Assembly: GCA_002811645.1 (NCBI GenBank) | Contig: PDIP01000086.1 | Span: forward strand, 42,133-106,132 | Direction of reading: 5' to 3' | Length of the DNA: 64,000 nucleotides | Source of the DNA: Corallochytrium limacisporum | Taxonomy: Eukaryota; Opisthokonta | In this document: in pieces, positions 10,231 to 20,458 of the stretch | Position numbering within the stretch: the stretch's first letter is position 1 | Layout: each line of letters starts with the position of its first letter | Made by a program: the position numbers and the translations under genes | Notes under the pieces: generated by a model | Seen by the model: only the letters and a program-made list of their open reading frames with translations | Database searches by the model: none | What the model was told of the DNA's origin: nothing

Positions 10231-11602
10231 TGTTTTGCGTGCGGTTGCTATGGACATTGTGCGCACGAGGAAGTTTCGACACCCGCTTCCTATACATATT
10301 CTATGACAATTTGTTACTGGATCAGCAATATTCTCAAACGTGAGATCCATTTGGGGAATGGGGTTGGCAAGGGCCCCGCCCCCAGAAAGGGGTATTACAC
10401 GGCGCTGATATCTGCGTCACTGCTTGTACTACAGAATTCAGTCGGGGTTGATAGATTTTGTCTAATCTCCTTCACTGTTGCTGTAGTTCACTCCCATGGC
10501 TTTGAGCAACTTAGGTGTTTGTGGTCAATCTTTGGCAAGTGTTCGCTGGAAAAGCTGCACCAAGTTGCATTAGATGCATTCACATTTTGGAATGCCTAAA
10601 CTTGTGCGCTGCATAGTTTATGGCTGCTTTCATGTATCGGAATACACGCGGTAGTGAGGCTTCCCATAACCCAGCCATCATTGGAGAGTGATACAATGCT
10701 TTCCACTAGGGCATACCATTCATGTTTAGCACAAGTAGCTTTGTAATCGCTTCCGGCGTCATGGTCTCAGACTGTCTGTTGTAAAGGAAGACAGAGGACA
10801 AATGAATGTCATTCACTTCCCAATCACATTCCACTGCGGTGACCTCAATCGGTCAAGTGCTTTTTCTCGATCCCTTGTTGCTGGTTCATCGCTACTCTGT
10901 TCACAATGCTCTATATCTCAGCAGGTACCTATATTTGGCATCAAAGCAGATCAGCGCAACATCGACCCACCCTGATCATCATTCATTCCTGCACTTACTG
11001 TTGCTCTGAACACCACAAACGGAACAGCAGAGATATATGACTAACTGACTGCGTGCAAGTGATGGGCAGAAAGCTGTTAGTATGCGGTTTGCTGTTCCTG
11101 TATATGTTCTCTCACACTGATAGTTTACCAAGGGCCCGAAACTGAAGAAAGTGTCTCTAGAGAGGGCCGAGGGACCAAGAAGAACAATGGAGAAGAAGAG
11201 TTGGAAGGGGAAATGGGAGTTTGAACAGAGGCAGCTCGCCTGCGGAACAGATCACCTGCATACACTCTCTCATTCTATCGTGTTTGTTCTTTGATCGAGC
11301 AGTAATTTTCAAGTGAGCACCAAATACCATCCAATTATCAGCACACAGGATCAAGAGCCTATTTCAAGAATGGTGTATGCTATGAATCGGTCATATGCCT
11401 CCACTGGTAGGACTAAGTCGAGCATATCGAATGCGATAAGGAAAGCATACAAAGCAGGCGAAATGAATCGGTTAGTTCGTTATACATATGATTAAATCAT
11501 GCTTACTGAGTGGTCAGCCGCGAGGGGTGTTGTCACCCCTCACAGTTCTGTGATTCCGCGAATGGAACCGTAGACGGGGAAGCTCGGAGAATGACATGAT
11601 CT

Positions 11603-11881
11603 TCAGTGACGAGTTGTGCCACCATGTTCAAAACTGTGGTCAGATTGATTATAATGAACGTTTAAACACGGTTCAGTGCTTCGTTGAGGATTGGACGTAT
11701 TCAAATTAAGCACAATGCATTGATCAGTTAGTGGCTTTGTGTGACTTGAACACTCTAAGTACCTGAGATCCAGATCAGGACTCATGCTGCACCGTGACAC
11801 TCGATACGGGCTCAGTACACAGCCAAGTTGGAGAGTCAAGAACAGCAATAGCAACGCTGTCGTAGGATGTGTCCGAAGCAT
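11603..11881 (-). CDS. Possible small secreted protein (92 aa)
   Basis: This ATG-started frame begins with a good signal-peptide pattern: a short polar start, then TTALLLLFLTLQLGCVLS. The rest is polar, with five further cysteines and NxS/NxT sites. I do not recognise a family. It overlaps other minus-strand open frames and lies in a gene-poor region, so it could equally be a chance frame or the end of a decayed gene. Confidence 0.22.
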   Translation of the reverse strand: MLRTHPTTALLLLFLTLQLGCVLSPYRVSRCSMSPDLDLRYLECSSHTKPLTDQCIVLNLNTSNPQRSTEPCLNVHYNQSDHSFEHGGTTRH

Positions 11882-13009
11882 AGTTCACATGCAACCGATA
11901 TTCGCCCCACAGGTTTCGGCAAGTCGGAGGAGGTGGCAGAGGCATAAGGCGGGCTTGCACGATACATACACGGCATGGTGCGTGTGCATAGCGTGGACGA
12001 AGGTGGCCAGCATTTCTGTCCGACAATGATTGCCGGCAGACAATGTTCCACAGTCCAGAAGAGGCATGGTGGATTGCAGGCGATGATGGCCCACACAGTC
12101 GCAGATTGACCCATCAATGCTCTTGTGTTTGCCAAGGGCCGTTGACGTTTTGTTCCTGGGAGTTCATTCAGGTTCACGAAGTCTACGCGCCACAGCCCTT
12201 GCACACTCTCCCAGCATATTAGTCGCATTGAGAGCCTGAACCTCTACTGCACCAAGTTGAACGAAAAACCGGAAGGTATACGTCATGCTAATCTCCGGTT
12301 CCCGTGGCAAGAGCACGCGCATGTGGCACCTAGATGAACTGAACGCCGAATTCATTTGCAACCGTAACCACAGGGTGCCGTCACGGGTGTATGGTGTCAT
12401 GTTTTGTTCATTATCAATGTAATTGATCACAAGGCGCTGATCCTTTGGAACATGGATCCTAATCGGTGCAACAGCATAAGAGACATGGTGAAAGAAACGA
12501 AGCAGCACCGGCGGCGGCCACCCGCCGCTGCCGCCCATAGGATGGTCGGCACCAGCAGTTTCTAGGCTGCTTCATCGTCCACATTCCACAAAAACTTAAC
12601 TGGGCACGAATCCCACTGACGGAACCATGGACAGCAGAAGGAAGGCTAGTATCGATGTAGCAGACGACCTACCAGCACAGGAGCCTCAGGTGGGCTGTGG
12701 CCGGACATCGCCGCTATTTCTTTATTCGCGGACAATACGCAGTGAATGGCCCCAGTACTGCGATGGAGGATGAGCGTCAGGGGAAGGAATACTGAACTAG
12801 AGAATGCGCCGCGCCGCAAGCAGCTGTTGCCACAACCGCCTGCTAGTAAATCGGTCGCTGAAAGTAACGTAATTTTTGGAGCCGAGGACCAAGCACAGCA
12901 CACTGAGGCAACGAATGAAACGAATGTAGAAAAGGACGTAGTTTTGCAACCAAGTTTAGATGTGAAGATCTGCTACACTTGCTAACCCCAAGAAGTGCTT
13001 TTCCTCTCC

Positions 13010-13040
13010 GCCCCCCCCCCCACACACCCACCGGGAGGGT
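13010..13040. repeat. C-run with CA repeats
   Basis: A run of about 11 C follows CCG and leads into CACACACCCACCGGGAGGG. The preceding bases (AACCCCAAGAAGTGCTTTTC) resemble the sequence just left of the N gap at 28488. Confidence 0.55.
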
Positions 13041-13226
13041 GGTTGGTTGTCTCTCGCCTAATTGACGTGGCGAGCAGAACTCTCCACGTAAAGTCAGAAC
13101 CGAAAAAGAGTACGCAACCGGGTGCCAGACGAGCACCGATGGATTTTCGCCAGGGACCATAAGTTCCCTGTGTTCCCCCGAGTATTGTCCTGAAATCAGC
13201 AGAGACTTCCCTCCGGAGAAGACAAC

Positions 13227-13251
13227 CCCTCCCCCCCCGGGGGGGGGGGGC
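13227..13251. repeat. Perfect C-run/G-run palindrome
   Basis: ACCCCT is followed by 8 C and then directly by 12 G. It could form a hairpin, or it could be an assembly join across homopolymers. Confidence 0.6.
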
Positions 13252-13783
13252 GTGGAAAGCCCTTCTAGTCGTAAACTGCTATGACAGCCAACAGAGAGCA
13301 GCAGATCCGTTCACTAACGACGGGCGCAAATCGGAACGGATAGGCACGGACGAGACAAACGGGAGGACCTTCTGACACAGTGGTCCCAGGATTTTGAAAT
13401 GGTCCCAGTCATTTACCACACCATACTGTTACACAGGGCCCCCAACCTCAGGCCACTCGGGTCGAAAGCACAAGAGGAACAACAAACTAAACTTTCTACC
13501 GCAGGCGAACCATGGAGAAGATGCAGTGTGTGCTTCGGAAGGCTACTTTACGACTTCGATTGGGCTCTTGGCACACTGCTTCTGGATTAATAAGAGTACA
13601 ACACTGCTGAATGTTGTCTAAGGAGTGACGAATTTCTTGTTCTAAATCACACAATCCCATACCTCCACCTTGACAGGATGGTAAACAAACCTAGAAAATA
13701 AGAGAAACGCTGATTTTTCACACTTGAACGCTAATTCCCACTAGTCGGCAAAATTCATATTGGATTCGTACGTGGCATTAGAA

Positions 13784-15499
13784 ATGGGTCAAAGCACCCG
13801 GGCCCGTGGCATCGGGGAGGCGTTCGAAATGGCTCCCCGCGACAGTACCCGAGGCAATGGTGGTAGTGGGAGCACTCGGGTACTGCGCAGTGGAAAGGTC
13901 GTGGTGACGGACCAGGAAGACGAATCTATGGCCTTTATTTCCGACCAATATAAAGCCGACGATGGTTCGGGACGACGACGCGCTGGCATCCGGAGAACTG
14001 AAGACAGTGACAGTGACGTTGATATGCCACAGACGGGCAGCGGCAGCAATGGATATCAGCTGCTCAATGGCACTAACGATCACTTGGACATGGATCATCG
14101 GCACCATCCAATATTACAAGGAGATCGACTGAACTTTACGTTCCTGGTGATGCTCTATATGATGCAAGGAATCCCCCTCGGACTTACCATGGGATCAATT
14201 CCCTTTTTGCTGAAGAAAATCTTCGACTTTCACGACCTCGCTATTTTCTCTTTTGCTGCGTATCCTTACAGTCTAAAGATCTTGTGGAGCCCTCTGGTCG
14301 ATACCAAATATTTTACACGCATCGGAAGACGGAAGAGTTGGATTGTACCAGTGCAACTGGTCCTTGGCGTGCTGTTCTTGCTCCTGAGTCTCAAGATTGA
14401 GGACTGGGTGTTTGGAGAAAAGCCGGACCTACATAGTTTCACTTTCATTTTCTTTGTTCTCGTGACCTGTGCGGCAACCCAGGACATTGCTGTTGATGGG
14501 TGGGCGGTGACATTGCTGAAGCCGGAGAACAACTCATTTGCCTCTACGGCACAGACCTTGGGCCTGGGAGTGGGCTTTGCTATCAGTCATACTTTGTTCC
14601 TGGCCTTCAATGATCTCGACATGAGCAACGAATACGTGCGCAAGTACGCTGGCCTGCCATCACAGGACTATCCTATAGTCGGTCTAAGCGAATTCTTGCA
14701 GTTCTGGGGGTTCGCGTTCTTTGCTGCCACTGTAGTGGTCATTTTCATGCCCGAAGTGGTTCACCACGAGACAGTTGATGACTTGGGCATCAAGGGAGCG
14801 TTCCGAGATATTTGGAGTGTTTTACAGCTGCATGAAATGAAGGTGCTCCTTGCTCTCTTGCTTATCCACAAATTCGCCTTTGCGGCTAGTGACAATGTCG
14901 CGCCTTTGGTGCTTATGGACAAAAGTTTCCACCAAAGTGACCTGGCGCTGATCGCGGTGCTTGATTTCCCGGTACAATTCGGGCTGAGCTTTTACATTGC
15001 GGCCCTGAGTCGTGGTCGGCGACCCTTGCAGCCGTGGTATCATGCTCAGTGGATACGCCTGGCCCTTGGATTGGCCGCTATGGGAGTCATTGCGATTTTT
15101 CCAGTGTCGGAAACGGAGGCTGCGGGTAAGGTCCCAATGTGGTATTTTGTGGCAGTCGTTGTGGTCGGTATGGCTTCGTCCGCATCGTCGAGCGCTATGT
15201 TCATCTGCCAAGGTGCTTTCTTTACGCGCATTGCTGACCCAAAGATCGGTGGAACCTATCTGACATTGCTGAATACGTTTAGCAACTTCGGTGGCACATG
15301 GCCTCGAAGTGTTATTTTGTATGTTATGGACTTGGTCAGCAACGCGGAGGGTGGCGATAGTACAGCAGGCTACTACATAACTGCGTCTTTCTGTGTAATA
15401 ATGGGCACACTGGTCATGTACTTTCTAGTGAGACCGAAGACTAAACTGCTGGAGGAACTTCCGAAGGAGTGCTGGCGAGTGCAAAAGAGAGCTGCATGA
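13784..15499 (+). CDS. SLC33A1: Acetyl-CoA transporter, SLC33A1/AT-1 type
   Basis: The 571-residue protein has a polar N-terminal tail of about 110 residues and then some 12 hydrophobic segments. The first membrane segment holds the family pattern LYMMQGIPLGLTMGSIPFLL near residue 125. Next come the WSPLVDTKYF and GRRKSWIVP motifs, and QDIAVDGWAV near residue 232. These are hallmarks of the endoplasmic-reticulum acetyl-CoA/CoA antiporter (MFS superfamily), which feeds acetylation of proteins and glycans in the ER lumen. The start is the ATG at 13784; upstream in-frame codons begin only with TTG. The N-terminal tail is longer than in the human protein. It ends 147 bp from the convergent tubulin-cofactor gene. 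The family call is firm; the substrate is inferred from the family. Confidence 0.9.
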   Translation: MGQSTRARGIGEAFEMAPRDSTRGNGGSGSTRVLRSGKVVVTDQEDESMAFISDQYKADDGSGRRRAGIRRTEDSDSDVDMPQTGSGSNGYQLLNGTNDHLDMDHRHHPILQGDRLNFTFLVMLYMMQGIPLGLTMGSIPFLLKKIFDFHDLAIFSFAAYPYSLKILWSPLVDTKYFTRIGRRKSWIVPVQLVLGVLFLLLSLKIEDWVFGEKPDLHSFTFIFFVLVTCAATQDIAVDGWAVTLLKPENNSFASTAQTLGLGVGFAISHTLFLAFNDLDMSNEYVRKYAGLPSQDYPIVGLSEFLQFWGFAFFAATVVVIFMPEVVHHETVDDLGIKGAFRDIWSVLQLHEMKVLLALLLIHKFAFAASDNVAPLVLMDKSFHQSDLALIAVLDFPVQFGLSFYIAALSRGRRPLQPWYHAQWIRLALGLAAMGVIAIFPVSETEAAGKVPMWYFVAVVVVGMASSASSSAMFICQGAFFTRIADPKIGGTYLTLLNTFSNFGGTWPRSVILYVMDLVSNAEGGDSTAGYYITASFCVIMGTLVMYFLVRPKTKLLEELPKECWRVQKRAA

Positions 15500-15646
15500 A
15501 AGCAAACTGTGTTGAATAATATATCCTGGGGTAAGAACAGATTAAAGAAATCTCGCGATGTCGATGTCCGCAACAATATTATGGTTTCTTTCTTTACTGT
15601 GAACTGATGAAAGCCTGAATCAAAGACCTCCTGCACTTTGGGGTCG

Positions 15647-15967
15647 TTAGGCAACCGCAGCAAGGGTCTCCTGGGCGTCAGAGAATTCCTTAGAGCCCTT
15701 GAGTTCTGCAGCTTGCTGCTCCATGAACTGTCGTAATTGCTGTACCGCGGCATTGAGACGGTGTTTGGTGTCCGGGATCATGTGCTCTGTCTCTGCAAGA
15801 ACCTCTCCGCGTTTCTTGATATCATACTCATTCTTTCCATCTGCTTTCATGGTAGCAATGACGGCTTTTTCAGATTCCAGCTCTTTCTCGTAGCTTTTAA
15901 GCTCCTTCACGAGACGGTTGACCATACCGGTCTTAATCTGCAATTGCTTTTGCACCGTTGGAGCCAT
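15647..15967 (-). CDS. TBCA: Tubulin-folding cofactor A
   Basis: The 106-residue, highly charged, all-helical protein matches TBCA in length (human 108). It has the right pattern: an N-terminal QLQIKTGMVNRLVKEL helix, then EVLAETEHMIPDTKHRLNAA, then a Gln-rich third helix. TBCA captures and stores beta-tubulin during tubulin dimer assembly in the cytosol. The start is an ATG at 15967. No intron is needed. It is the short member of a convergent pair with the acetyl-CoA transporter gene. Confidence 0.93.
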   Translation of the reverse strand: MAPTVQKQLQIKTGMVNRLVKELKSYEKELESEKAVIATMKADGKNEYDIKKRGEVLAETEHMIPDTKHRLNAAVQQLRQFMEQQAAELKGSKEFSDAQETLAAVA

Positions 15968-16444
15968 GATAGGTTTCTTCTAATGTTGATATCATGCAAA
16001 GACACTACAGGTTATGACGGATGTACTGTAGTAGTTGTTTGCTTAACCGTGACAAATACCCCGCGACAACCTTTACTGGGTATGTTTGGAACAGATTGTG
16101 TAAGAACACCCCCCGGACTTCCAGTTTACTATATTCGCACACTCCCCCGTCGTCCCTACAGGCGAGCCGAAGAGCATAGCGTCCTCCCGCAACCACGGAA
16201 AGCAAACTCACGCTGAGGCTTCAAGTCAGCTGTGGGCACTACATAGGGGACGGCGGACGCCCTAGCGTAGGTTCTGACGGTGAATGATAAAAGGAAAAAG
16301 AAGGGGGGGATATGTTTAGGGGAGACGATAGTGTACGGCAATGCGCGACTTCTATTTCCTTCTATCGGGGATGCTCATAGCCCTCTAGCAGTTCTGGGCA
16401 TTGTCCAGATTACACGTAACGGCCTTTTACTGCAAGGATCTTTC
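15968..16444. other. Intergenic DNA between TBCA start and IBtk-like gene end
   Basis: About 480 bp. It should contain the TBCA promoter and the 3' end signals of the IBtk-like gene. I see no coding frame with features and no repeat. Confidence 0.5.
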
Positions 16445-19400
16445 TCAGAACTGTGCGAGAGGCGTTTCACTCACTCTCTGGATCTCAATGTAGTCGTCCT
16501 CACTGCCGTCTGTTTTGTAGAGCACTGCAAGCTGCTTGATGGCATTGTCTTCCATCTGTACAACATCCAAGGATCTACGGCCACGACCAGCCAGAGATTG
16601 ACTAGTAACCTTGAGAGTAGGAGATGCCCATGCGGTCTTCACGGGTCCTCTAGTCACGTTACTTGAATAGCCCCGTAGTCTCAGCTGCTCCTGGGCATGC
16701 ATCTCCTGCTCCTGAATCTCTCGCAAGGAGTATACTTTCTGTGGTGTCGTCTCCACGCTGCTGTCACTGAGACTACTGTGAATGTGTGTACCGGTGACAC
16801 AAGTGATACCTGTCGGAGTCGGACTCGTTTCCGGGGTTGTCCGGTTTGCCGAACCCCAGCCCCGGGGCTTAACAGCCGAAGCAGCTGCCCTGGCCGCTGC
16901 CTCCGCCTGCTCCCTGGCGTCCTGCTCTCTTTCCCGCTGGCTCTTCTTCTTCTCTCTCACCAGTGGACTAATGTCAATCATTTTCGATCGCCTGGGCTCA
17001 ACGTGTGATTCCATGAATTCGCGGGAGATGGGTACTGGCCCGCCCAATGTGGCTGCAGCCATGCTTCCGGGTTTGTTGCTGCTACCTCCGCCCTGCGGAC
17101 TGGCAGTATTGTTGGTGCCCCAGGCATTCTCCATGACGCGCGAGGCCACGCGGTGCGCATCCTCCTGTGCAGAAGGGGCGGCCAGCCGGCGCCATGAGGG
17201 CATGCCTGCGTAGCTGGGTGAGCGCACATCCTTCATTGGCGTAGTCTTCACACTCATGCTGCTTCCGGGGGATATCTGGCGGTGAGATACCTCTTCGTTC
17301 ATCACCTCGCGGAGACTAGTTTTGCGGACGCCGGTGCGGGAACCGGAACCGCCCCATGGAACCGAGGACGGGGTGGATTTGCCTCTGGCGCTACCTGACT
17401 TCACAGGCGTGACCTGTAACGGGTTCTGGTGCGAATCAATTGTGCGGGCCTTAAGTGCTGGAGACGGTGCTCCGCCCCGGTCTGGAGACAGCAGATTTTC
17501 TGTCACCGACTCCAGGCTCGTGCGCGTCTTATGCTTCACGCGGTTTTTGTTCTTGCGACCAGTCGCGGACACAAGATCCCAGTCCTCGCTCGACTTAATG
17601 CTTGGGACAGTACTTCCTCCTCCGATTGACTGTTGCTTCGTTTTCGGAGAACACTGTATGTTGCTTTGGCCCTGGCCCTGGGCGTGGTCTTCGACCGACA
17701 TCAATGAAAACGTGTCCAATGGCGTCGCCATCGCCTGTTTGGCCATCGTTGCAGAAAGTAATGGAGATGCGGATGGAGTCACAGTACGGCTGGACTCCGA
17801 CGACTCGCCTTGGCTAACCAGGCGTGAGGACCGCCGCCGCCGCCGCTTTGGTTCAATTTCATCGAGCACTTCAATAACTTCCGTGTTCACCCCGATACCA
17901 CCGCGCAGAATTTTGTTGCCCGTGTGCCGGTACTCGTAGCTGATGCGATCCAGCAGTTCCATGGGCAACTGCTCTAAAGACCGGTGGCTGAGTAGGTACT
18001 CTAGATTGGCGTATATATAGCGCAAACACTGGTCGATGAGATTTTCGGCCGCAAACACATCGGCGGCATCAATCACAGCGCTCACGTTGCGGACATCAAG
18101 CATCAGTGCAATGTTGAACTCGCACAGGTTCTTCAAGTCCTCGCACATCATCTCGTTGGCAATGGCCATGATGTTGAAGAGCTGTTGCAGATCGTATTCA
18201 CTCAGGTCCAAGCTGTCTGTGTAGAAGAAATCACGCACAATCTCAAACGTCTTACGGTCCGTATGAGTGGGTAAGCCGATGGTAGCACCCTCTGCAGTAT
18301 GGGACTCGCTCCAAGGGCTGCCAAAAAGCATAGCATGCGCGTACTGCGACCGTGCCACGAGGATGCACTTGTGCAGCTGCACCGTATCTTGGTCGCCAAT
18401 GCGCACCTCAATGTCACAGAAATCTTCTAGTCCAACAAGATCAAAGGACAGAGTCGGGTCATCGCGCATACGTCCGTTGACGAGGGAGCTCAGGGCAGGC
18501 AACTGTAGTGCATCCGCAGCCTTCAGCAAGGCTGCGCGGTCCTTTCCCTTCGCGTTGAAGGCCTCATCCTTCAATTGTCCAGTGTAGAGATAGTACAGCA
18601 CCCAATCGGCTACCGACTCTTCCAGCGCCTCAGAAAGATCAATTGGGCTTTCCACGGTGAACGAATACCAACTGTCTTCGCCTTTTTTCTCGGTCAGAAT
18701 CTCCCGGAACCGGCGAGACCGACTGGCCAGAACAAATTTGTGTGCAAAGCGCAGTTCCTTGCCCTCGCCAACCACCAGAGCGATGTCCGTCACCCCGTCG
18801 CCAGGTTCCGCCGTCTCGAGCAGATGAGCCAGATCCTTGCGGACATTCGACTGTGGAATGAGCAGATTGAGGTCCGCATTGCGTCCGGCAATGATTGATC
18901 GAAGGGCACCAAAGCGGCCACCACTGGTGTCTGTGGAGATCTTGAAGACATGGTCAATCATTTCCACTCGCTGCATGGGAACGCGTTTGCGGTAAGCCTT
19001 GAGCACATCACCGAACTTTGCCCAATAGACATGGCCTAGATCGGTAACAAGCATTAATTTGTCGTGACTGGCTGCGATGTCAGTGATGCGCAGGCGCCTA
19101 GGGATTGCCCAGTCGATGCTCTGCATGACCGGTCCTACCCCTTCGATTTCTTTCCAAAACCAGACATCACCAGCCATGTTAAGCACAAACAGTGTGTCAT
19201 TTGGCGCCGCGACCAGGCGAGACACAGTGAACTTCTCTCTGCGACTGATCTTGATTTCCTGTGGAAAGCGACTAAACGGCAGACTGAGTTTGAAACAGTT
19301 GTAGTTACGCATAATCACAACGTCCAAGTTCTCTGTCATCAGTGCCGACATGTCCTCAGAAGCGGTGGCAGCCACAATGGAGGGGTACTTCATGTGCATG

Positions 19401-20458
19401 TAGCTTACAATCCTGGGCTGGGTAATCCTATCATCTCCTCTCGCGTGGCCCAGCTGTCCCTTATTGCTACCGAATGAGTACACCTCGTTGCATGTGAAGC
19501 AAATTGTGTGAATGTTACTAACAGCCAGACCAATGACCTGCTTGCCTTTCAGAGACTTGACAGCCTGGGGCATCAGAATCTTCTGTTCTTGAGTTGGTGG
19601 GATACCTAACTGCGCCTCGCTATTCAGACCAAAGACAAACAGCCGACCAGACGAGTTCACCACCGCACTGTGGGATTTGGAGGCTGCAACGGCCACGACC
19701 TTCATGCCCGACAGAGACTTGATCAATGTGGGTTCAAGATAAGCCCGCTCGTCTCCATGACCCAGGCGCCCACCTCGTCCAAAGCCGCAACTCAACACTT
19801 GGCCACCTTCAGTCAGGAAGAGAGTGTGGTACTTTGCCACGACAATGTCATTTATGCGGGTCTGTGTACCTTTCAAAGCTGTGATCATTTCCGGGTAGGC
19901 ATGACCGTCCGCCTCTGCGTGACCTAAATTGAAATTGCTGTTTAGACCCCAGCTGAATGCATTTCCTGGAGCCTTAAGTTGCAGACCGTCCGCTTTGTGA
20001 TCCAGCGCAATGAGATCCAAAGACGCGTATCCTTCCCGGTCCGTTGCATACATTGGACACTTACTGGCAATCAGATTGACAGCTGACCTAATGGACGCAT
20101 GGTATACTGCACGATGCAACGGAGTCCAGCCATTCTCTGTGTCCTTCTCGTGTCCACCCATTCCATTCTCCACCAGCCATTCAACCAGGTGAGGCTGATC
20201 GCAGCTCGCTGCGACGTGCAAGGCAGTCAATCCCCTGTTGTCTACTGCCTTGAGACCTACTCGTTGCTTTTCTTTAACCTTTTGTGAAATTTTTGACATG
20301 GATTGTACATTGGTGAGCACTTCCTTGCCAACTGCATGGTTGACATGCGATACAATCTTCTCAATCACGTCCAGGCGGCCATGGACTGCTGCTGCGACTA
20401 TGTCGCTGGTCAATTCGTCCTGCTGCCACCTTGTGATCCTTTCAAGTGCGTGTGCCAT
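16445..20458 (-). CDS. IBTK: IBtk-like protein (ankyrin, RCC1 and two BTB domains)
   Basis: The 1,337-residue protein matches the length and domain order of animal inhibitor of Bruton's tyrosine kinase (human 1,353). Ankyrin repeats lie at about residues 75-160 (RGLTALHVAAS, GWTPLHRAVYH). RCC1-type repeats follow, with signatures such as FSWGLNSNFNLGH, VLSCGFGRGGRLGHGD and VYSFGSNKGQLGH. Two BTB domains start near residues 554 (DIALVVGEGKELRFAHKFVLASRS) and 676 (CDIEVRIGDQDTVQLHKCILVARS). The long tail is disordered and Ser/Pro-rich, with SLREI-type motifs near both ends, as in animal IBtk. BTB proteins of this class are substrate adaptors for Cullin-3 ubiquitin ligases. Bruton's kinase itself is animal-specific, so the name reflects descent rather than partner. 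The single intact frame of 4 kb shows that base quality is good here. Confidence 0.9.
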   Translation of the reverse strand: MAHALERITRWQQDELTSDIVAAAVHGRLDVIEKIVSHVNHAVGKEVLTNVQSMSKISQKVKEKQRVGLKAVDNRGLTALHVAASCDQPHLVEWLVENGMGGHEKDTENGWTPLHRAVYHASIRSAVNLIASKCPMYATDREGYASLDLIALDHKADGLQLKAPGNAFSWGLNSNFNLGHAEADGHAYPEMITALKGTQTRINDIVVAKYHTLFLTEGGQVLSCGFGRGGRLGHGDERAYLEPTLIKSLSGMKVVAVAASKSHSAVVNSSGRLFVFGLNSEAQLGIPPTQEQKILMPQAVKSLKGKQVIGLAVSNIHTICFTCNEVYSFGSNKGQLGHARGDDRITQPRIVSYMHMKYPSIVAATASEDMSALMTENLDVVIMRNYNCFKLSLPFSRFPQEIKISRREKFTVSRLVAAPNDTLFVLNMAGDVWFWKEIEGVGPVMQSIDWAIPRRLRITDIAASHDKLMLVTDLGHVYWAKFGDVLKAYRKRVPMQRVEMIDHVFKISTDTSGGRFGALRSIIAGRNADLNLLIPQSNVRKDLAHLLETAEPGDGVTDIALVVGEGKELRFAHKFVLASRSRRFREILTEKKGEDSWYSFTVESPIDLSEALEESVADWVLYYLYTGQLKDEAFNAKGKDRAALLKAADALQLPALSSLVNGRMRDDPTLSFDLVGLEDFCDIEVRIGDQDTVQLHKCILVARSQYAHAMLFGSPWSESHTAEGATIGLPTHTDRKTFEIVRDFFYTDSLDLSEYDLQQLFNIMAIANEMMCEDLKNLCEFNIALMLDVRNVSAVIDAADVFAAENLIDQCLRYIYANLEYLLSHRSLEQLPMELLDRISYEYRHTGNKILRGGIGVNTEVIEVLDEIEPKRRRRRSSRLVSQGESSESSRTVTPSASPLLSATMAKQAMATPLDTFSLMSVEDHAQGQGQSNIQCSPKTKQQSIGGGSTVPSIKSSEDWDLVSATGRKNKNRVKHKTRTSLESVTENLLSPDRGGAPSPALKARTIDSHQNPLQVTPVKSGSARGKSTPSSVPWGGSGSRTGVRKTSLREVMNEEVSHRQISPGSSMSVKTTPMKDVRSPSYAGMPSWRRLAAPSAQEDAHRVASRVMENAWGTNNTASPQGGGSSNKPGSMAAATLGGPVPISREFMESHVEPRRSKMIDISPLVREKKKSQREREQDAREQAEAAARAAASAVKPRGWGSANRTTPETSPTPTGITCVTGTHIHSSLSDSSVETTPQKVYSLREIQEQEMHAQEQLRLRGYSSNVTRGPVKTAWASPTLKVTSQSLAGRGRRSLDVVQMEDNAIKQLAVLYKTDGSEDDYIEIQRVSETPLAQF

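Larger units (their letters stand above)
9493..13783. other. Gene-poor region of 4.3 kb
   Basis: No frame longer than about 175 codons is present, and none shows a known domain. Several C/G homopolymer sites occur (10185-10230, 13010-13040, 13227-13251). Minus-strand open frames at 12538-12164, 12228-11836, 12026-11775 and 11881-11603 follow one another in different frames. They could be remnants of one decayed gene, but I cannot name it. The segment also holds the promoter of the following transporter gene. Confidence 0.5.

Noticed and set aside
10231-10272. Zinc-knuckle-like CFACGCYGHCAH in an open frame, possible retrotransposon gag
   Set aside because: The fourth ligand of a CCHC knuckle is not at the right spacing, the frame has no ATG start, and no reverse transcriptase, integrase or terminal repeats are near.
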